Below the pieces are notes generated by a model. It did not search any database. It had not been told where the DNA came from and saw only the letters and a program-made list of their open reading frames with translations. The position numbers and the translations under genes are program-made. From contig CALAVE010000061.1 of the NCBI GenBank assembly GCA_937892215.1, positions 15,137 through 79,136 on the forward strand: DNA of 64,000 bases. The letters are read 5' to 3'. This document shows positions 16,979-25,621 of this stretch, piece by piece. Within the stretch, counting starts at the first letter, position 1. The number at the start of each line of letters is the position of its first letter. The stretch is from an uncultured Porphyromonadaceae bacterium (GTDB lineage Bacteria > Bacteroidota > Bacteroidia > Bacteroidales > Muribaculaceae).

Positions 16979-17073
16979 ATCACAGTTATTTGGGGATACG
17001 GGCCCTAAGGTAGTAAAAAGCGTCAAAACCGCCAAGTTTCGCCGAGAAATATTGGCGAAAATCGCGGAGAAAG

Positions 17074-18096
17074 TCAGGAGTAGGACGTGCCGAAGAGGAT
17101 TCGCGACAAGAGTTTGCGGCGTGAGATGAGACGGACAACGAAATAGCAAATAATGACAGTCAGAGCCCCCATCAGCGGTGTGAGCACATAGTCGGCGAGC
17201 CAGAGCGGAAGCGAGGCAGCCCACCGCATAGACAGAGCCATAGCGTAATGATAGCCCACATACTGAAGCAAGACAGTCTGCACCAGATAGATACCCAGCG
17301 TGTATCGGCCCACGCGCGCCACAGCGGTCACAAGAGGGCTACTGCCCCCTACCCTGTCGCATGCCAGATGCGCCAGCGAGATTACCGCCAGAGAGCCCGA
17401 GACCCCGACCACCACCTGCGCCATCAGCGCAAAGGGGAAATTCATCATCATCCAGTGGCTGAAGTGATACTGCCCGTGGACGAAGCCCGTGAGAGCGCAA
17501 ATCAGGTACACCCCCACCGATGCCTGGGCCATCCAAGCCATGCGAGGCCTAACGTAGCGGTAGTGAATCCTCAGGAAATATCCCACCCAGAAGAGGATTA
17601 TAAGATAGTTGACCTGCCAAGCCGAGCCCCCCGGCACAGCCAGCAGCACCGCCACCGAGAGCAAAGCCGCGAGCCATTGCGGGACAGGCAGCCTCAACGC
17701 CACCCATGCCACGCAGAGGATAACCGCCAGAGCGCGCAGGAACCACAGGCAACTCAAGGCCACCTCGGCCACAGAAGCCACGGAGAACGAGCCCCAAAGC
17801 AGATTCAGAAGCGCGAAGCAGACCGAGCAGGTCACAACCGGCACCGCCAGCGGGAGCAACTTGCGTAGCACCAGGGAGCGCAGATTCATCCTCATAGCCG
17901 AATGCGAGAAAAAGCCGCAGACCAACATGAAAAGCGGCATTGCCACCGAGACCGCCGCCAGGTTCACCACGCTCAGGTTACGAATAGTAATATAATAGCA
18001 GTGGCATGTGCACACAAGCCCCATGCCCACGCATTTCGCCACATCAAAAGCCTCAATTCTGCGAGACTTATCGCCGATGTGATTGCCCACGGTCAT
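17074..18096 (-). CDS. Acyltransferase 3 family membrane protein
   Basis: A 340-residue integral membrane protein with about ten hydrophobic segments. The N-terminus, IEAFDVAKCVGMGLVCTCHCYY, fits the acyltransferase-3 family opening (D...K...G...V...H), with the conserved histidine present. Members move acetyl or other acyl groups from the cytoplasm onto sugars of surface polysaccharides or lipids. The substrate cannot be told here; no polysaccharide operon adjoins. It begins 25 nt after the stop of the upstream BspA-like gene on the same strand, so the two are probably co-transcribed, although a functional link is unproven. Confidence 0.75.
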   Translation of the reverse strand: MTVGNHIGDKSRRIEAFDVAKCVGMGLVCTCHCYYITIRNLSVVNLAAVSVAMPLFMLVCGFFSHSAMRMNLRSLVLRKLLPLAVPVVTCSVCFALLNLLWGSFSVASVAEVALSCLWFLRALAVILCVAWVALRLPVPQWLAALLSVAVLLAVPGGSAWQVNYLIILFWVGYFLRIHYRYVRPRMAWMAQASVGVYLICALTGFVHGQYHFSHWMMMNFPFALMAQVVVGVSGSLAVISLAHLACDRVGGSSPLVTAVARVGRYTLGIYLVQTVLLQYVGYHYAMALSMRWAASLPLWLADYVLTPLMGALTVIICYFVVRLISRRKLLSRILFGTSYS

Positions 18097-18121
18097 TTTT
18101 CAGGGGGGAACTTAACGGAAT

Positions 18122-19528
18122 TTAAGTTCCCATAACAATGTTGGCGAGATACACAACGTCGCTGACATCAACCTCACCATCGCCGTTAACGTCGGCCGAC
18201 TCAGCGTCGAATATCGGCGGGATATCGCCCATGACGAAGTTGGCCAGCGCCACCACGTCGGCGACGTCCACCTCGCCGTCGTTGTTAAGGTCGAGAGTAA
18301 CAAGTTTGTAAGGCAAGATAGAGCCGAAGTCCATCCACTGGGCGGCGGCCGAGAAATTGTCCACCACCGAGCCATGAACCCTGAGCGTGGCAGCCGACTG
18401 ATTCACGCCGTCCCAGACGTTTTCGCCCAGTTGGGGCACGGCGCGCGGATAGGCATAGAGATTTTTCAGCGAGGTCATTCCGGCGAACGCCCGCTCGCCT
18501 ATCTGCTCCACCGACGAGGACACCACGAAGCGCTCAGTCTGGTCCCAGTTATAGAAAGCATAGTCGCCCACCTCCTTGTGTCCCTTCATGAGGATGGAGT
18601 CACCGACCACGGCATTGTCACCGGCAAGCAGGAAATTCCCCACGCGGCTAATGGTACGCGGCAGCGCCACCTCGGTGAGAGGGGTGATATAGAAGAAGGC
18701 ACCGTCTCCTATCGAAGTCACCGTATTGGGGATCTCCACTGAAGAGAGATTAGTATTCGCGAAAGCCCACGCGCCTATACTTTTAAGTTTGGCGAACTGC
18801 CCGAAATTGAACTCAGTCATACTTGAATTTCTGAAGGCCTCGTCACCGATAGAGGAAAGCGCGCAGCCCGAATCGACGTTGATTGAGGTTGCCACAGTTC
18901 CCTTAAACGCGCCTGAGCCAATCACCGACAACCCCGCGCCCAGCGTGATATTTGCCAGATTCCAGTTGCCCGCAAAGGCATCTTCGCCCAAAGTGGCGCA
19001 GTAAACCTTAGCATGCGTCATGCGCCGACAGTTGGCAAACGCACGTTTACCCATCTGAGTCACCGAAGCGGGGATTGAAGCCAAAGTAACGCCGGAGTTG
19101 TTGAACGCGTCGTTACCGATGCGCTGAAGCGCCGAAGGCAAGTTCACGGTAGCCATATCTCTACATCCTGCCAAAGCGGCATCGCCAATACAGACAAGGC
19201 TCGACGGCAGCGTAACTCGAGTGTAAGCCTTGCCGAAGAACACGCGCGCCGGCAGTTCATTAGCCGCATACTCTGTGTCGTCGCCCAGCGACTGCACGGT
19301 GCCACTATAAGCCACGATGTGAGCCGACGAGAGGTTGAGCGTGGACAGACTTGAGAGTTCATCGGCGATGAAAGCCAAGTCGCGAGCGTCGATGCTTCCC
19401 GAGACAACAAGTTCAGTCACCGCCTTATCGGAAACCAGCGACGAAAGCGCGCCGGGCGTGGAAGTCACCGAAACGGCACTTGCGAGCAGCGAGGCAAGCA
19501 TTGATATAGTTAACAAAAAATATCTCAT
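18122..19528 (-). CDS. BspA-like LRR_5 protein with C-terminal dockerin
   Basis: A 468-residue secreted protein. The start at 19528 (MRYFLLTISMLASLLASAVS) is taken rather than the longer frame to 19627 because it opens the signal peptide. After it come BspA/LRR_5 units (VCIGDAALAGCRDMATVNLPSA, RIGNDAFNNSGVTLASIPAS, SIGDGAFFYITPLTEVALPR) to about residue 390. The C-terminus is a complete dockerin-like pair: LDLNNDGEVDVADVVALANF and ADVNGDGEVDVSDVVYLANI, both with DxNxDGxxxxxD calcium loops. BspA repeats suggest adhesion; the dockerin suggests docking to a cohesin-bearing partner not seen here. It differs from the larger BspA-like protein at 7571, which carries the KVVK tail instead. Confidence 0.85.
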   Translation of the reverse strand: MRYFLLTISMLASLLASAVSVTSTPGALSSLVSDKAVTELVVSGSIDARDLAFIADELSSLSTLNLSSAHIVAYSGTVQSLGDDTEYAANELPARVFFGKAYTRVTLPSSLVCIGDAALAGCRDMATVNLPSALQRIGNDAFNNSGVTLASIPASVTQMGKRAFANCRRMTHAKVYCATLGEDAFAGNWNLANITLGAGLSVIGSGAFKGTVATSINVDSGCALSSIGDEAFRNSSMTEFNFGQFAKLKSIGAWAFANTNLSSVEIPNTVTSIGDGAFFYITPLTEVALPRTISRVGNFLLAGDNAVVGDSILMKGHKEVGDYAFYNWDQTERFVVSSSVEQIGERAFAGMTSLKNLYAYPRAVPQLGENVWDGVNQSAATLRVHGSVVDNFSAAAQWMDFGSILPYKLVTLDLNNDGEVDVADVVALANFVMGDIPPIFDAESADVNGDGEVDVSDVVYLANIVMGT

Positions 19529-19638
19529 AACTAACTGTTTGTACGGATTTTGCCAATTAATGTGCAAATTTACAAAAAATGTGCAATAATCACAAGCGAA
19601 CACCACATTAGCGGGAAAATTTAGCAAAAATAAACAGA

Positions 19639-19686
19639 AGCGGAGCGAGGGTGCCTGTAGGTCAGGCGAGCCCCACTCGCTCCGCT
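19639..19686 (-). terminator. Terminator after the alpha-amylase gene
   Basis: AGCGGAGCGAG (19639-19649) and CTCGCTCCGCT (19676-19686) form a perfect 11-bp stem. On the minus strand it is followed by TTCTGTTTATTTTT, so it ends the alpha-amylase transcript before the BspA-like gene. Confidence 0.65.
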
Positions 19687-19734
19687 ATATTTTGGCAATC
19701 AGGCCCTTACTTACACAATTTGGCAGTCAGGCGC

Positions 19735-21150
19735 TTACTTCGTGAGGAAATAAGCCGTCATGGGTTGCAGAGAGGCAGAAAGGTTGCCTTTCTTCACTTG
19801 GAATCGCTGCTTGGTGACCGAGTCGGTGTACTTACCGTTAGCGATGGTGACGGGGATGCTGATTTCCGCCGGCTGCTCATCGAGGTTGATAATCACGGCA
19901 GCCTTGGGTCCACGTTCCACAATAATCTGCTTGCCGTTCTCGCTGAAAATGATGTTTTCCGGCTGATTGGCGTTGATGTGGCGGAATTCGTTGGCGGCAC
20001 GCACGATGGGGTGTTTGAACTCATCGTTACCCACCTTGCCAATCTCGTTGTCGCCCCAATAGTTCTGTCGGGTGCTGCCGTGAGGGCGCGAGTAGAAGAG
20101 CGGCGTGCCGAACTGACGCGCGGTGAGGAAAACCCATCCGAGTCGGATAAGTTCGTCGGGCATTCCGGCCGAGTGGTGGTCGTTGCAGTAAGTGTCGTGC
20201 GATTCCACCCATGTTACGAGGTGAGCCGGGTCCACCGAGTGGTGCCAAGAGAGGATGTTATCGGCCTTGGCGTTGTGCTTGTTAAGCGCGTTACGCAGAG
20301 CGCCGCCGTAGTTGCTGGCAGTCAAGTCGAAGTACTCGGCATATCCTTTCTCGGGCACGTTACGGTCTTGCAGCACCTCGCCGTAGATAAACAGTTCATC
20401 GCGCGGAATGGCCAGGGAGAGCCCCTTAACCGGCTTGCGCCCCATAGCCACGTCCCAGAAATCGTTCTGCTTAGCCTTGGGGTCGAGCGGGTCGGACGGC
20501 AGGCCGATGTGCTTGGCGGTGTCGTATCGGAATCCACGCGCGCCACAGGCCAGGACATCGTTCACGAACTGCATGTAATAATACTGGAAATCAGGATTTT
20601 CAGTATTCACGTCGGGCAGAGTTCCCATCTGTCCGGTGGTGCACTGGTAGCGGTCGTTATAGTCGTAGATTTCCCAGAGGCCGTTGGCATGGAAGAGATT
20701 CTGGCGTCCGCCCACGGCGCTGTCGAGCCGCGCGTTGATGTATCGGCGGTCGATTACGGTGTGGTTAGGCAGCACATCCACGATGACCCGGAGTCCCAGT
20801 TTGGTAGCGTCGGCGCACATAGCCTTGAATTCGTCGCGAGTTCCGAGTTGGTAGTTACCGATGGTCCAGTCGGTGGGCTGATAGTGATAGTACCACTTAC
20901 CCTTGCCGAAGAGTTGGCGCCCGCCGTTATCGCCCACGAAGCACTCGTTGATGGGCGAAGTCTGGATAATGGTGTAGCCGGCATCCTTGATTTCCTGCAG
21001 ATGCTCACGGATGGTGCTAAACGACCACGCCCAAGCGTGAAGAATAATCTCGTTATTGCCCTGAACGGCCGGAGCCGGAACCGAGGCGGCATGCGATGGC
21101 ATGAAGCAAATTGCCGCGAGGGCGATGGCTAAGAGTCTGAATAATTTCAT
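19735..21150 (-). CDS. Secreted alpha-amylase (GH13)
   Basis: A 471-residue glycoside hydrolase family 13 enzyme that cleaves alpha-1,4 linkages in starch-type glucans. A signal peptide (MKLFRLLAIALAAICFMPSHA) directs it out of the cytoplasm. The conserved regions are in order: VIVDVLPNHT (region I), GFRYDTAKH with the nucleophilic aspartate (region II), FIYGEVLQ with the acid/base glutamate (region III) and VTWVESHDTYCND (region IV). A C-terminal beta domain ends in MTAYFLTK. The catalytic triad is intact. No SusC/SusD pair adjoins, so it is not in a typical starch-utilisation locus. Overall length fits small bacterial alpha-amylases. Confidence 0.92.
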   Translation of the reverse strand: MKLFRLLAIALAAICFMPSHAASVPAPAVQGNNEIILHAWAWSFSTIREHLQEIKDAGYTIIQTSPINECFVGDNGGRQLFGKGKWYYHYQPTDWTIGNYQLGTRDEFKAMCADATKLGLRVIVDVLPNHTVIDRRYINARLDSAVGGRQNLFHANGLWEIYDYNDRYQCTTGQMGTLPDVNTENPDFQYYYMQFVNDVLACGARGFRYDTAKHIGLPSDPLDPKAKQNDFWDVAMGRKPVKGLSLAIPRDELFIYGEVLQDRNVPEKGYAEYFDLTASNYGGALRNALNKHNAKADNILSWHHSVDPAHLVTWVESHDTYCNDHHSAGMPDELIRLGWVFLTARQFGTPLFYSRPHGSTRQNYWGDNEIGKVGNDEFKHPIVRAANEFRHINANQPENIIFSENGKQIIVERGPKAAVIINLDEQPAEISIPVTIANGKYTDSVTKQRFQVKKGNLSASLQPMTAYFLTK

Positions 21151-21320
21151 AATGAGTGTTAAGTTATTATAGTTTAATTAGTTGCTTAATGATAATACCG
21201 CGGGCTACATCCCGTCTGATGGTACGAAGCCCAGCACACAAATTTCGCTAATTTTTCTGATGTATGCAAGAGTTTAAGGTGTTTCTATAAATTAATACAT
21301 TTGATAAAAACGCGAGATGG

Positions 21321-23417
21321 TCAACTGATGCGTGACCAGTTAACGTTTTTGTCGAAGAGGAAACGGAGTTGCCTGTCGAGCGAAACACCGTCGGCCGACG
21401 ACAGGTCGGGGTCAGCGGCAAGCACCTCCTCGGCATCATCACGCGCCAGTTGCAGAATCTGCCCATCGGTGGCGAGGCTGGCAATGCGCAGGTTAATGGG
21501 GATTCCGCTTTGCTGCGTTCCCTCCAAGTCGCCCGGGCCGCGCAGCCGCATATCCTCCTCTGCTACGACGAAACCGTCGGATGTCTGAGTCATCACTTCC
21601 AGGCGGTGACGGGTGTCGCGCGAGAGTTGGTATTTCGACATGAGAATGCAGTAGGACTGGTCGGCACCGCGCCCCACCCTGCCCCGCAACTGATGCAGTT
21701 GCGAGAGGCCGAATCGCTCGGCGTTCTCAATGACCATTACGCTTGCGTTAGGCACGTTCACGCCAACTTCTATCACCGTGGTAGCCACCAGAATATGAGC
21801 CTCGCCCCGGACGAAGAGGCCCATCTGGTAATCTTTTTCGGCCGGTTTCATACGGCCGTGGACGTAGCAAACGTTATAGTGCGGGAAAGTCTCCTTAATC
21901 AGTTCGTATCCCTCCTCCAGCGCCTTGAGGTCGGATTTTTCGCTTTCCTCAATCAGCGGATAGACGATATAGGCCTGACGGCCCTTCTTGAGTTCGCTGC
22001 CGATGAAACGATAGACCTTCTCGTGGTCGTCCTCGTAGCGCAACAGCGTAGTTACAGGTTTGCGACCGGGTGGCAACTCGTCGATTACGCTCACGTCCAG
22101 GTCGCCATAGACGGTCATGGCCAGAGTCCGCGGGATGGGTGTCGCGGTCATCACCAGCACGTGCGGGGCTACGGTGTTTTTCCGCCACAGCTTGGCACGC
22201 TGAGCCACGCCGAAGCGGTGCTGCTCGTCGATGACAGCGAGCGCCAGATTACGGAACTGCACGGTGTCCTCGATAAGAGCGTGGGTGCCGACAAGGATTT
22301 GCAATTCGCCGCTGACGAGCTGAGCGTGGATGCGGTCGCGCTCCTTCTTGCGCGTGCTTCCGGTGAGCAGAGCCACGCTCACGCCGATTCCCGCAGCCAT
22401 CTCGCTGATGGTGTGGAAGTGCTGCGTGGCGAGTATTTCGGTGGGAGCCATGATGCAGGCCTGAAAGCCATTGTCGAGTGCCAGCAGCATTGTCATGAAG
22501 GCCACCACCGTCTTACCGCTGCCCACATCGCCTTGCAGCAGCCGGTTCATCTGGCGCCCGGAGCCCAAGTCGGCCCTAATCTCCTTAATCACCCGCTTCT
22601 GCGCCCCTGTGAGTGGGAACTGCAGGTGATTATTGTAGAAATCCATGAAATACTGCCCCACGCGCGAGAACACCATTCCCGGCAACTTGTCGTTGCGGCT
22701 TTTCACGTAGCGCAATATGTTGAGTTGCAAGAAGAAGAGTTCCTCGTACTTGAGTCGGAACTGCGCCCGTTGCAGGGTAGCCACATCGGCGGGTATGTGT
22801 ATGTTAATCAGCGACTTCGCCAGCGGCAACAGGTTGCGCTTTGAGAGCAACCACTGCGGCAAGGTGTCGCGCAGTCCGGTCACCACCGGCATTTCCAGGA
22901 GCGTTGCCACCAGTTTTTGAATGGAGCGCGAGGTGAAGGAGCGGTTGCGCAGGCGGTCGGTGAGGTTATACACACCTTGCAGCCCCGCGGGCGCGGCGGC
23001 AGGGTTGTAGGCATCCACCTCGGGGTGTGCTATGCTGTAATGATTCTTGAAAAGCTGGGGTTTGCCGAAGATGACATATTCCACACCGGTGCGGTAACTC
23101 TCCTGAATGGATTTCACACGATTGAACCACACCACCTCGATGGTGCCGGTGCCGTCGGTGAAAAGCGCGGTGAGGCGTCGGCGCGCGCCCTCGCCCTGTG
23201 GCGAAAACGTGAGGAAACGCCCGCGCAACTGGATGTAGGGCATATCGCCGGCGATGTCGCTGATGCGGTGGATAGAAGAGCGGTCAACGTATCGGAACGG
23301 GAAGTAGAAGAGCAGGTCATAATAGGTGTGAATGTCCAGTTCTTTTGCGAGCAGTTCCGACCGCTTGGGTCCCACGCCACGGAGGTATTTTATGTCCAGT
23401 TTGGCAAGGTTATTCAT
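21321..23417 (-). CDS. recG: ATP-dependent DNA helicase RecG
   Basis: A 698-residue helicase that remodels stalled replication forks and Holliday junctions. The N-terminal wedge/OB part includes the YLRGVGPKRSELLAKELDI entry and YIQLRGRFLTFSPQG. The helicase core has LLQGDVGSGKTVVAF (motif I), MAPTEILATQH (Ia), LAVIDEQHRFGV (II, DEQH), MTATPIPRTLAMT (III), ATTVIEVGVNVPNA and QLRGRVGRG (V-VI). Length is normal. Its ATG overlaps the ispD stop by 8 nt (ATGAATAA), so it is translationally coupled to ispD. Nothing odd. Confidence 0.98.
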   Translation of the reverse strand: MNNLAKLDIKYLRGVGPKRSELLAKELDIHTYYDLLFYFPFRYVDRSSIHRISDIAGDMPYIQLRGRFLTFSPQGEGARRRLTALFTDGTGTIEVVWFNRVKSIQESYRTGVEYVIFGKPQLFKNHYSIAHPEVDAYNPAAAPAGLQGVYNLTDRLRNRSFTSRSIQKLVATLLEMPVVTGLRDTLPQWLLSKRNLLPLAKSLINIHIPADVATLQRAQFRLKYEELFFLQLNILRYVKSRNDKLPGMVFSRVGQYFMDFYNNHLQFPLTGAQKRVIKEIRADLGSGRQMNRLLQGDVGSGKTVVAFMTMLLALDNGFQACIMAPTEILATQHFHTISEMAAGIGVSVALLTGSTRKKERDRIHAQLVSGELQILVGTHALIEDTVQFRNLALAVIDEQHRFGVAQRAKLWRKNTVAPHVLVMTATPIPRTLAMTVYGDLDVSVIDELPPGRKPVTTLLRYEDDHEKVYRFIGSELKKGRQAYIVYPLIEESEKSDLKALEEGYELIKETFPHYNVCYVHGRMKPAEKDYQMGLFVRGEAHILVATTVIEVGVNVPNASVMVIENAERFGLSQLHQLRGRVGRGADQSYCILMSKYQLSRDTRHRLEVMTQTSDGFVVAEEDMRLRGPGDLEGTQQSGIPINLRIASLATDGQILQLARDDAEEVLAADPDLSSADGVSLDRQLRFLFDKNVNWSRIS

Positions 23418-24087
23418 CAGCGAGATAGAGTTCGGCGATAGCGATGTCGTCGGGAATGGTAATCTTGATATTTCGCGAGCCGCCGGCCGAGAGGTGAACC
23501 TTGTATCCGGCCCGTTCCCAGACCGACGCGTCGTCGGTGAAGGTGGGGTCGTATGGCTGCTCGTAGGCCTTGAGCAACTCGGCAGCGCGGAACACCTGCG
23601 GAGTCTGCACGGCTTTCAACTTGGCGCGGTTCAAGGCGCGATTGCCATCAGACGTCAGTTGCCTGATAGAATCGGTCACGGGCACCACCGGCACAGCCGA
23701 GCCATTTTCTTTAGCCACTCGCATTGCCTCAGAGATGATATCCGACGACACAAGCGGGCGCACACCGTCGTGAATGGCAATCAGGTCGTCGGGCTCGGGG
23801 CTGATACTGTTCAAGGCATTTTTGACCGAGTCGAACCGAGTGAAGCCACCTGTAACCAACCGATGCCGCGGACATGGCATGCACTGCGCGCACAATCGGC
23901 GCCACAAAGTCTGCTGTCCCTCGGGCAGCACCACAATTATCTCAACGTCGGGCTTCAAGGTAGCGTAGAACTCACGAATGGAACGCATCAGCACCGGTAC
24001 GCCACACAGTTCCAGAAACTGCTTAGGCACCACAGAGCCGAATCGCAGGCCGCTACCACCGGCCACTATAATAACCCAATTTTTCAT
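23410..24087 (-). CDS. ispD: 2-C-methyl-D-erythritol 4-phosphate cytidylyltransferase
   Basis: A 225-residue enzyme of the MEP isoprenoid pathway; it joins MEP to CTP to give CDP-ME. The nucleotide-binding loop AGGSGLRFGSVVPKQF lies at the N-terminus, followed by IAIHDGVRPLVSSDII and DSIRQL with ALNRAKLKAVQTPQVFR, then TDDASVWERAGYKVHLSAG. These are the family's CTP- and MEP-binding motifs. The start at 24087 (MKNWVIIVAGG) is chosen over the longer frame, which adds 12 unrelated codons. The gene sits immediately before recG with overlapping ends. Confidence 0.96.
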   Translation of the reverse strand: MKNWVIIVAGGSGLRFGSVVPKQFLELCGVPVLMRSIREFYATLKPDVEIIVVLPEGQQTLWRRLCAQCMPCPRHRLVTGGFTRFDSVKNALNSISPEPDDLIAIHDGVRPLVSSDIISEAMRVAKENGSAVPVVPVTDSIRQLTSDGNRALNRAKLKAVQTPQVFRAAELLKAYEQPYDPTFTDDASVWERAGYKVHLSAGGSRNIKITIPDDIAIAELYLADE

Positions 24088-24198
24088 AATTGCAAATTTA
24101 ATGAATCCGCACGAATTCACCAAATCGCCGAGAGGTCAACCATGCGAAAAAGTAACTGCGGATGAGGATTTCGGTTTGATTTGAGAGAATGATGGATA

Positions 24199-25089
24199 TC
24201 AGTCCATCACAGGCGACGACTTGCCGCTGAGGGTGTCGGGTTTCTTTTCATCGGCTTTCTTAGCCGGCCACTTGGAGCGGGAGAGCGGCAGAGTGTAATA
24301 GATGCTGAACGATGCGGTTATAGGGCCGGTACGCTTGCCATAGCCCGGGACATACCACGGTTTGCTGTTAGGCGTATCCTTCAGTTTGAAAAGGCCGTGA
24401 TATTTCAGTTGCCATCCGGCCGAGAGCGGTCCCCAAATCTTGATTCTCAGGCCCACGAGCGCCTCACCCCAGAAGGCGTGCGACTTTTGGTTCAGGATAT
24501 CAAGAGTGGTCACCTCTCGCCAGTAGGGCTCAGTGATGGCGATGTCGGTGATGTCGTACTTGAATGCGCTGAATCCCAGCCTAAAGCCGAAATAGGCCTG
24601 ATAATCGGGCGTTTTCTTGAAGAGGAAGTTGTAGTTGGCTCCGACGCGGACAAACGGCGACCATTTCCCCTTGTAGTGGTAGAAGAGGTCGTCGGGCTTG
24701 ATGGAGGCACGGCCGAGGCCCAGTTCAAGTACCGGTTGGAGACGATTCCACATATTGAGCGTGGCGCTGAGGTCGATGGCGCCATATTTCTGTCCGAAGG
24801 CCATCATAACAGGGTCCATGATGTTCACGCCGAACGTGACATCGGTGAGCAGCGGATAATGCGGATAGATTCGCGCCAGCGAGTCCTTGCGTTCCTGCGC
24901 CTTAGCCTTGGCGGTGTCGCCAGACACATATTGCTGAATGATTTCCTCGCTTGTTCCCTTGGGCGGAGTGAGCACAATGTTGGTCTGCGGACGGACGGGA
25001 GAAATACGCCTGAGCGAATCGGGCTGCTGCGCAATGGCCGACGTCACCGCGCATAAGAGGATGGGCAATATGAATAAGAGACGTTTCAC
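24199..25089 (-). CDS. DUF6048 family protein (probable outer-membrane beta-barrel)
   Basis: A Bacteroidales-specific family without known function. The frame can start at ATG 25134 or 25119, but these overlap the DUF6452 gene. A GTG at 25089, one base after that gene's stop, gives a much better signal peptide (VKRLLFILPILLCAVTSAIAQ), so I favour it (about 296 residues). A charged linker follows, then alternating beta-strands rich in aromatics (WSPFVRVGANYNFLFKK, QAYFGFRLGFSAFKYDITDI, GEALVGLRIKIWGPLSAGWQ, TASFSIYYTLPLSRSKWPA), the look of a small outer-membrane barrel. DUF6048 and DUF6452 are usually adjacent, as here. Confidence 0.8.
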   Translation of the reverse strand: MKRLLFILPILLCAVTSAIAQQPDSLRRISPVRPQTNIVLTPPKGTSEEIIQQYVSGDTAKAKAQERKDSLARIYPHYPLLTDVTFGVNIMDPVMMAFGQKYGAIDLSATLNMWNRLQPVLELGLGRASIKPDDLFYHYKGKWSPFVRVGANYNFLFKKTPDYQAYFGFRLGFSAFKYDITDIAITEPYWREVTTLDILNQKSHAFWGEALVGLRIKIWGPLSAGWQLKYHGLFKLKDTPNSKPWYVPGYGKRTGPITASFSIYYTLPLSRSKWPAKKADEKKPDTLSGKSSPVMD

Positions 25090-25090
25090 G

Positions 25091-25621
25091 TCATTCTGTG
25101 CTTTCGTCGGTTGTATCATCGTTGGAGTCGTCATCGTCGGAAGAAGACGCCACGGGGTAATAAATTTTCACCGAGATGCGGTCCACATTAGTAATCGCGA
25201 GGTCCGGAATATCCACCTGCTGCAGAACGTGCTGAGTGTAGGAATATTCAGTGATATTGAAGAAGAACGATACGCCGCAGTCTTCAGAGACAAAGAACGG
25301 AACGCCCTCATATTTGACCGTGATGGTGTCGCGCGTGTCCTCCAGGTCGGTATAGTCCAGCACGAAACTGCACCGGTCGGTGCTTGGGCGCAAAGGCAGG
25401 TAGAATTCCTTGAGCGTGGCGGTATCCTCAATCAGCGTGTCGCCCGGAGCGCCTATGGCATAGACGGCCAGATTTTCGATGGAAATCTGCGTAGTGGAGC
25501 CCACACGGTAGAGAGCCGCATGCGGCAAAGCACGCGTGCCGTCGATGCACCCGTCGTCGGAGCATCCCATGATGAGAGTTCCAGCCAAGAGCAGTGACAC
25601 TATTTGCAGCAACCGTTTCAA
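25091..25621 (-). CDS. DUF6452 family lipoprotein
   Basis: A 176-residue Bacteroidales protein of unknown function. The start is TTG at 25621, overlapping the upstream glycosyltransferase stop as TTGA, which implies translational coupling. The N-terminus MKRLLQIVSLLLAGTLIMGC is a lipoprotein signal with cysteine at residue 20. The body is beta-rich (YRVGSTTQISIENLAVYAI, VPFFVSEDCGVSFFFNITEY) and it ends in an acidic tail (SSSDDDDSNDDTTDESTE). It lies directly before the DUF6048 gene, its usual partner, so the two may act together at the outer membrane. Confidence 0.8.
   Translation of the reverse strand: MKRLLQIVSLLLAGTLIMGCSDDGCIDGTRALPHAALYRVGSTTQISIENLAVYAIGAPGDTLIEDTATLKEFYLPLRPSTDRCSFVLDYTDLEDTRDTITVKYEGVPFFVSEDCGVSFFFNITEYSYTQHVLQQVDIPDLAITNVDRISVKIYYPVASSSDDDDSNDDTTDESTE

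Noticed and set aside
19651..21132. Open frame of 493 codons antisense to the alpha-amylase
   Set aside because: The opposite strand encodes all GH13 motifs; the antisense product shows no family pattern or signal.
21369..22844. Open frame of 491 codons antisense to recG
   Set aside because: recG is complete on the other strand; this is a shadow frame.
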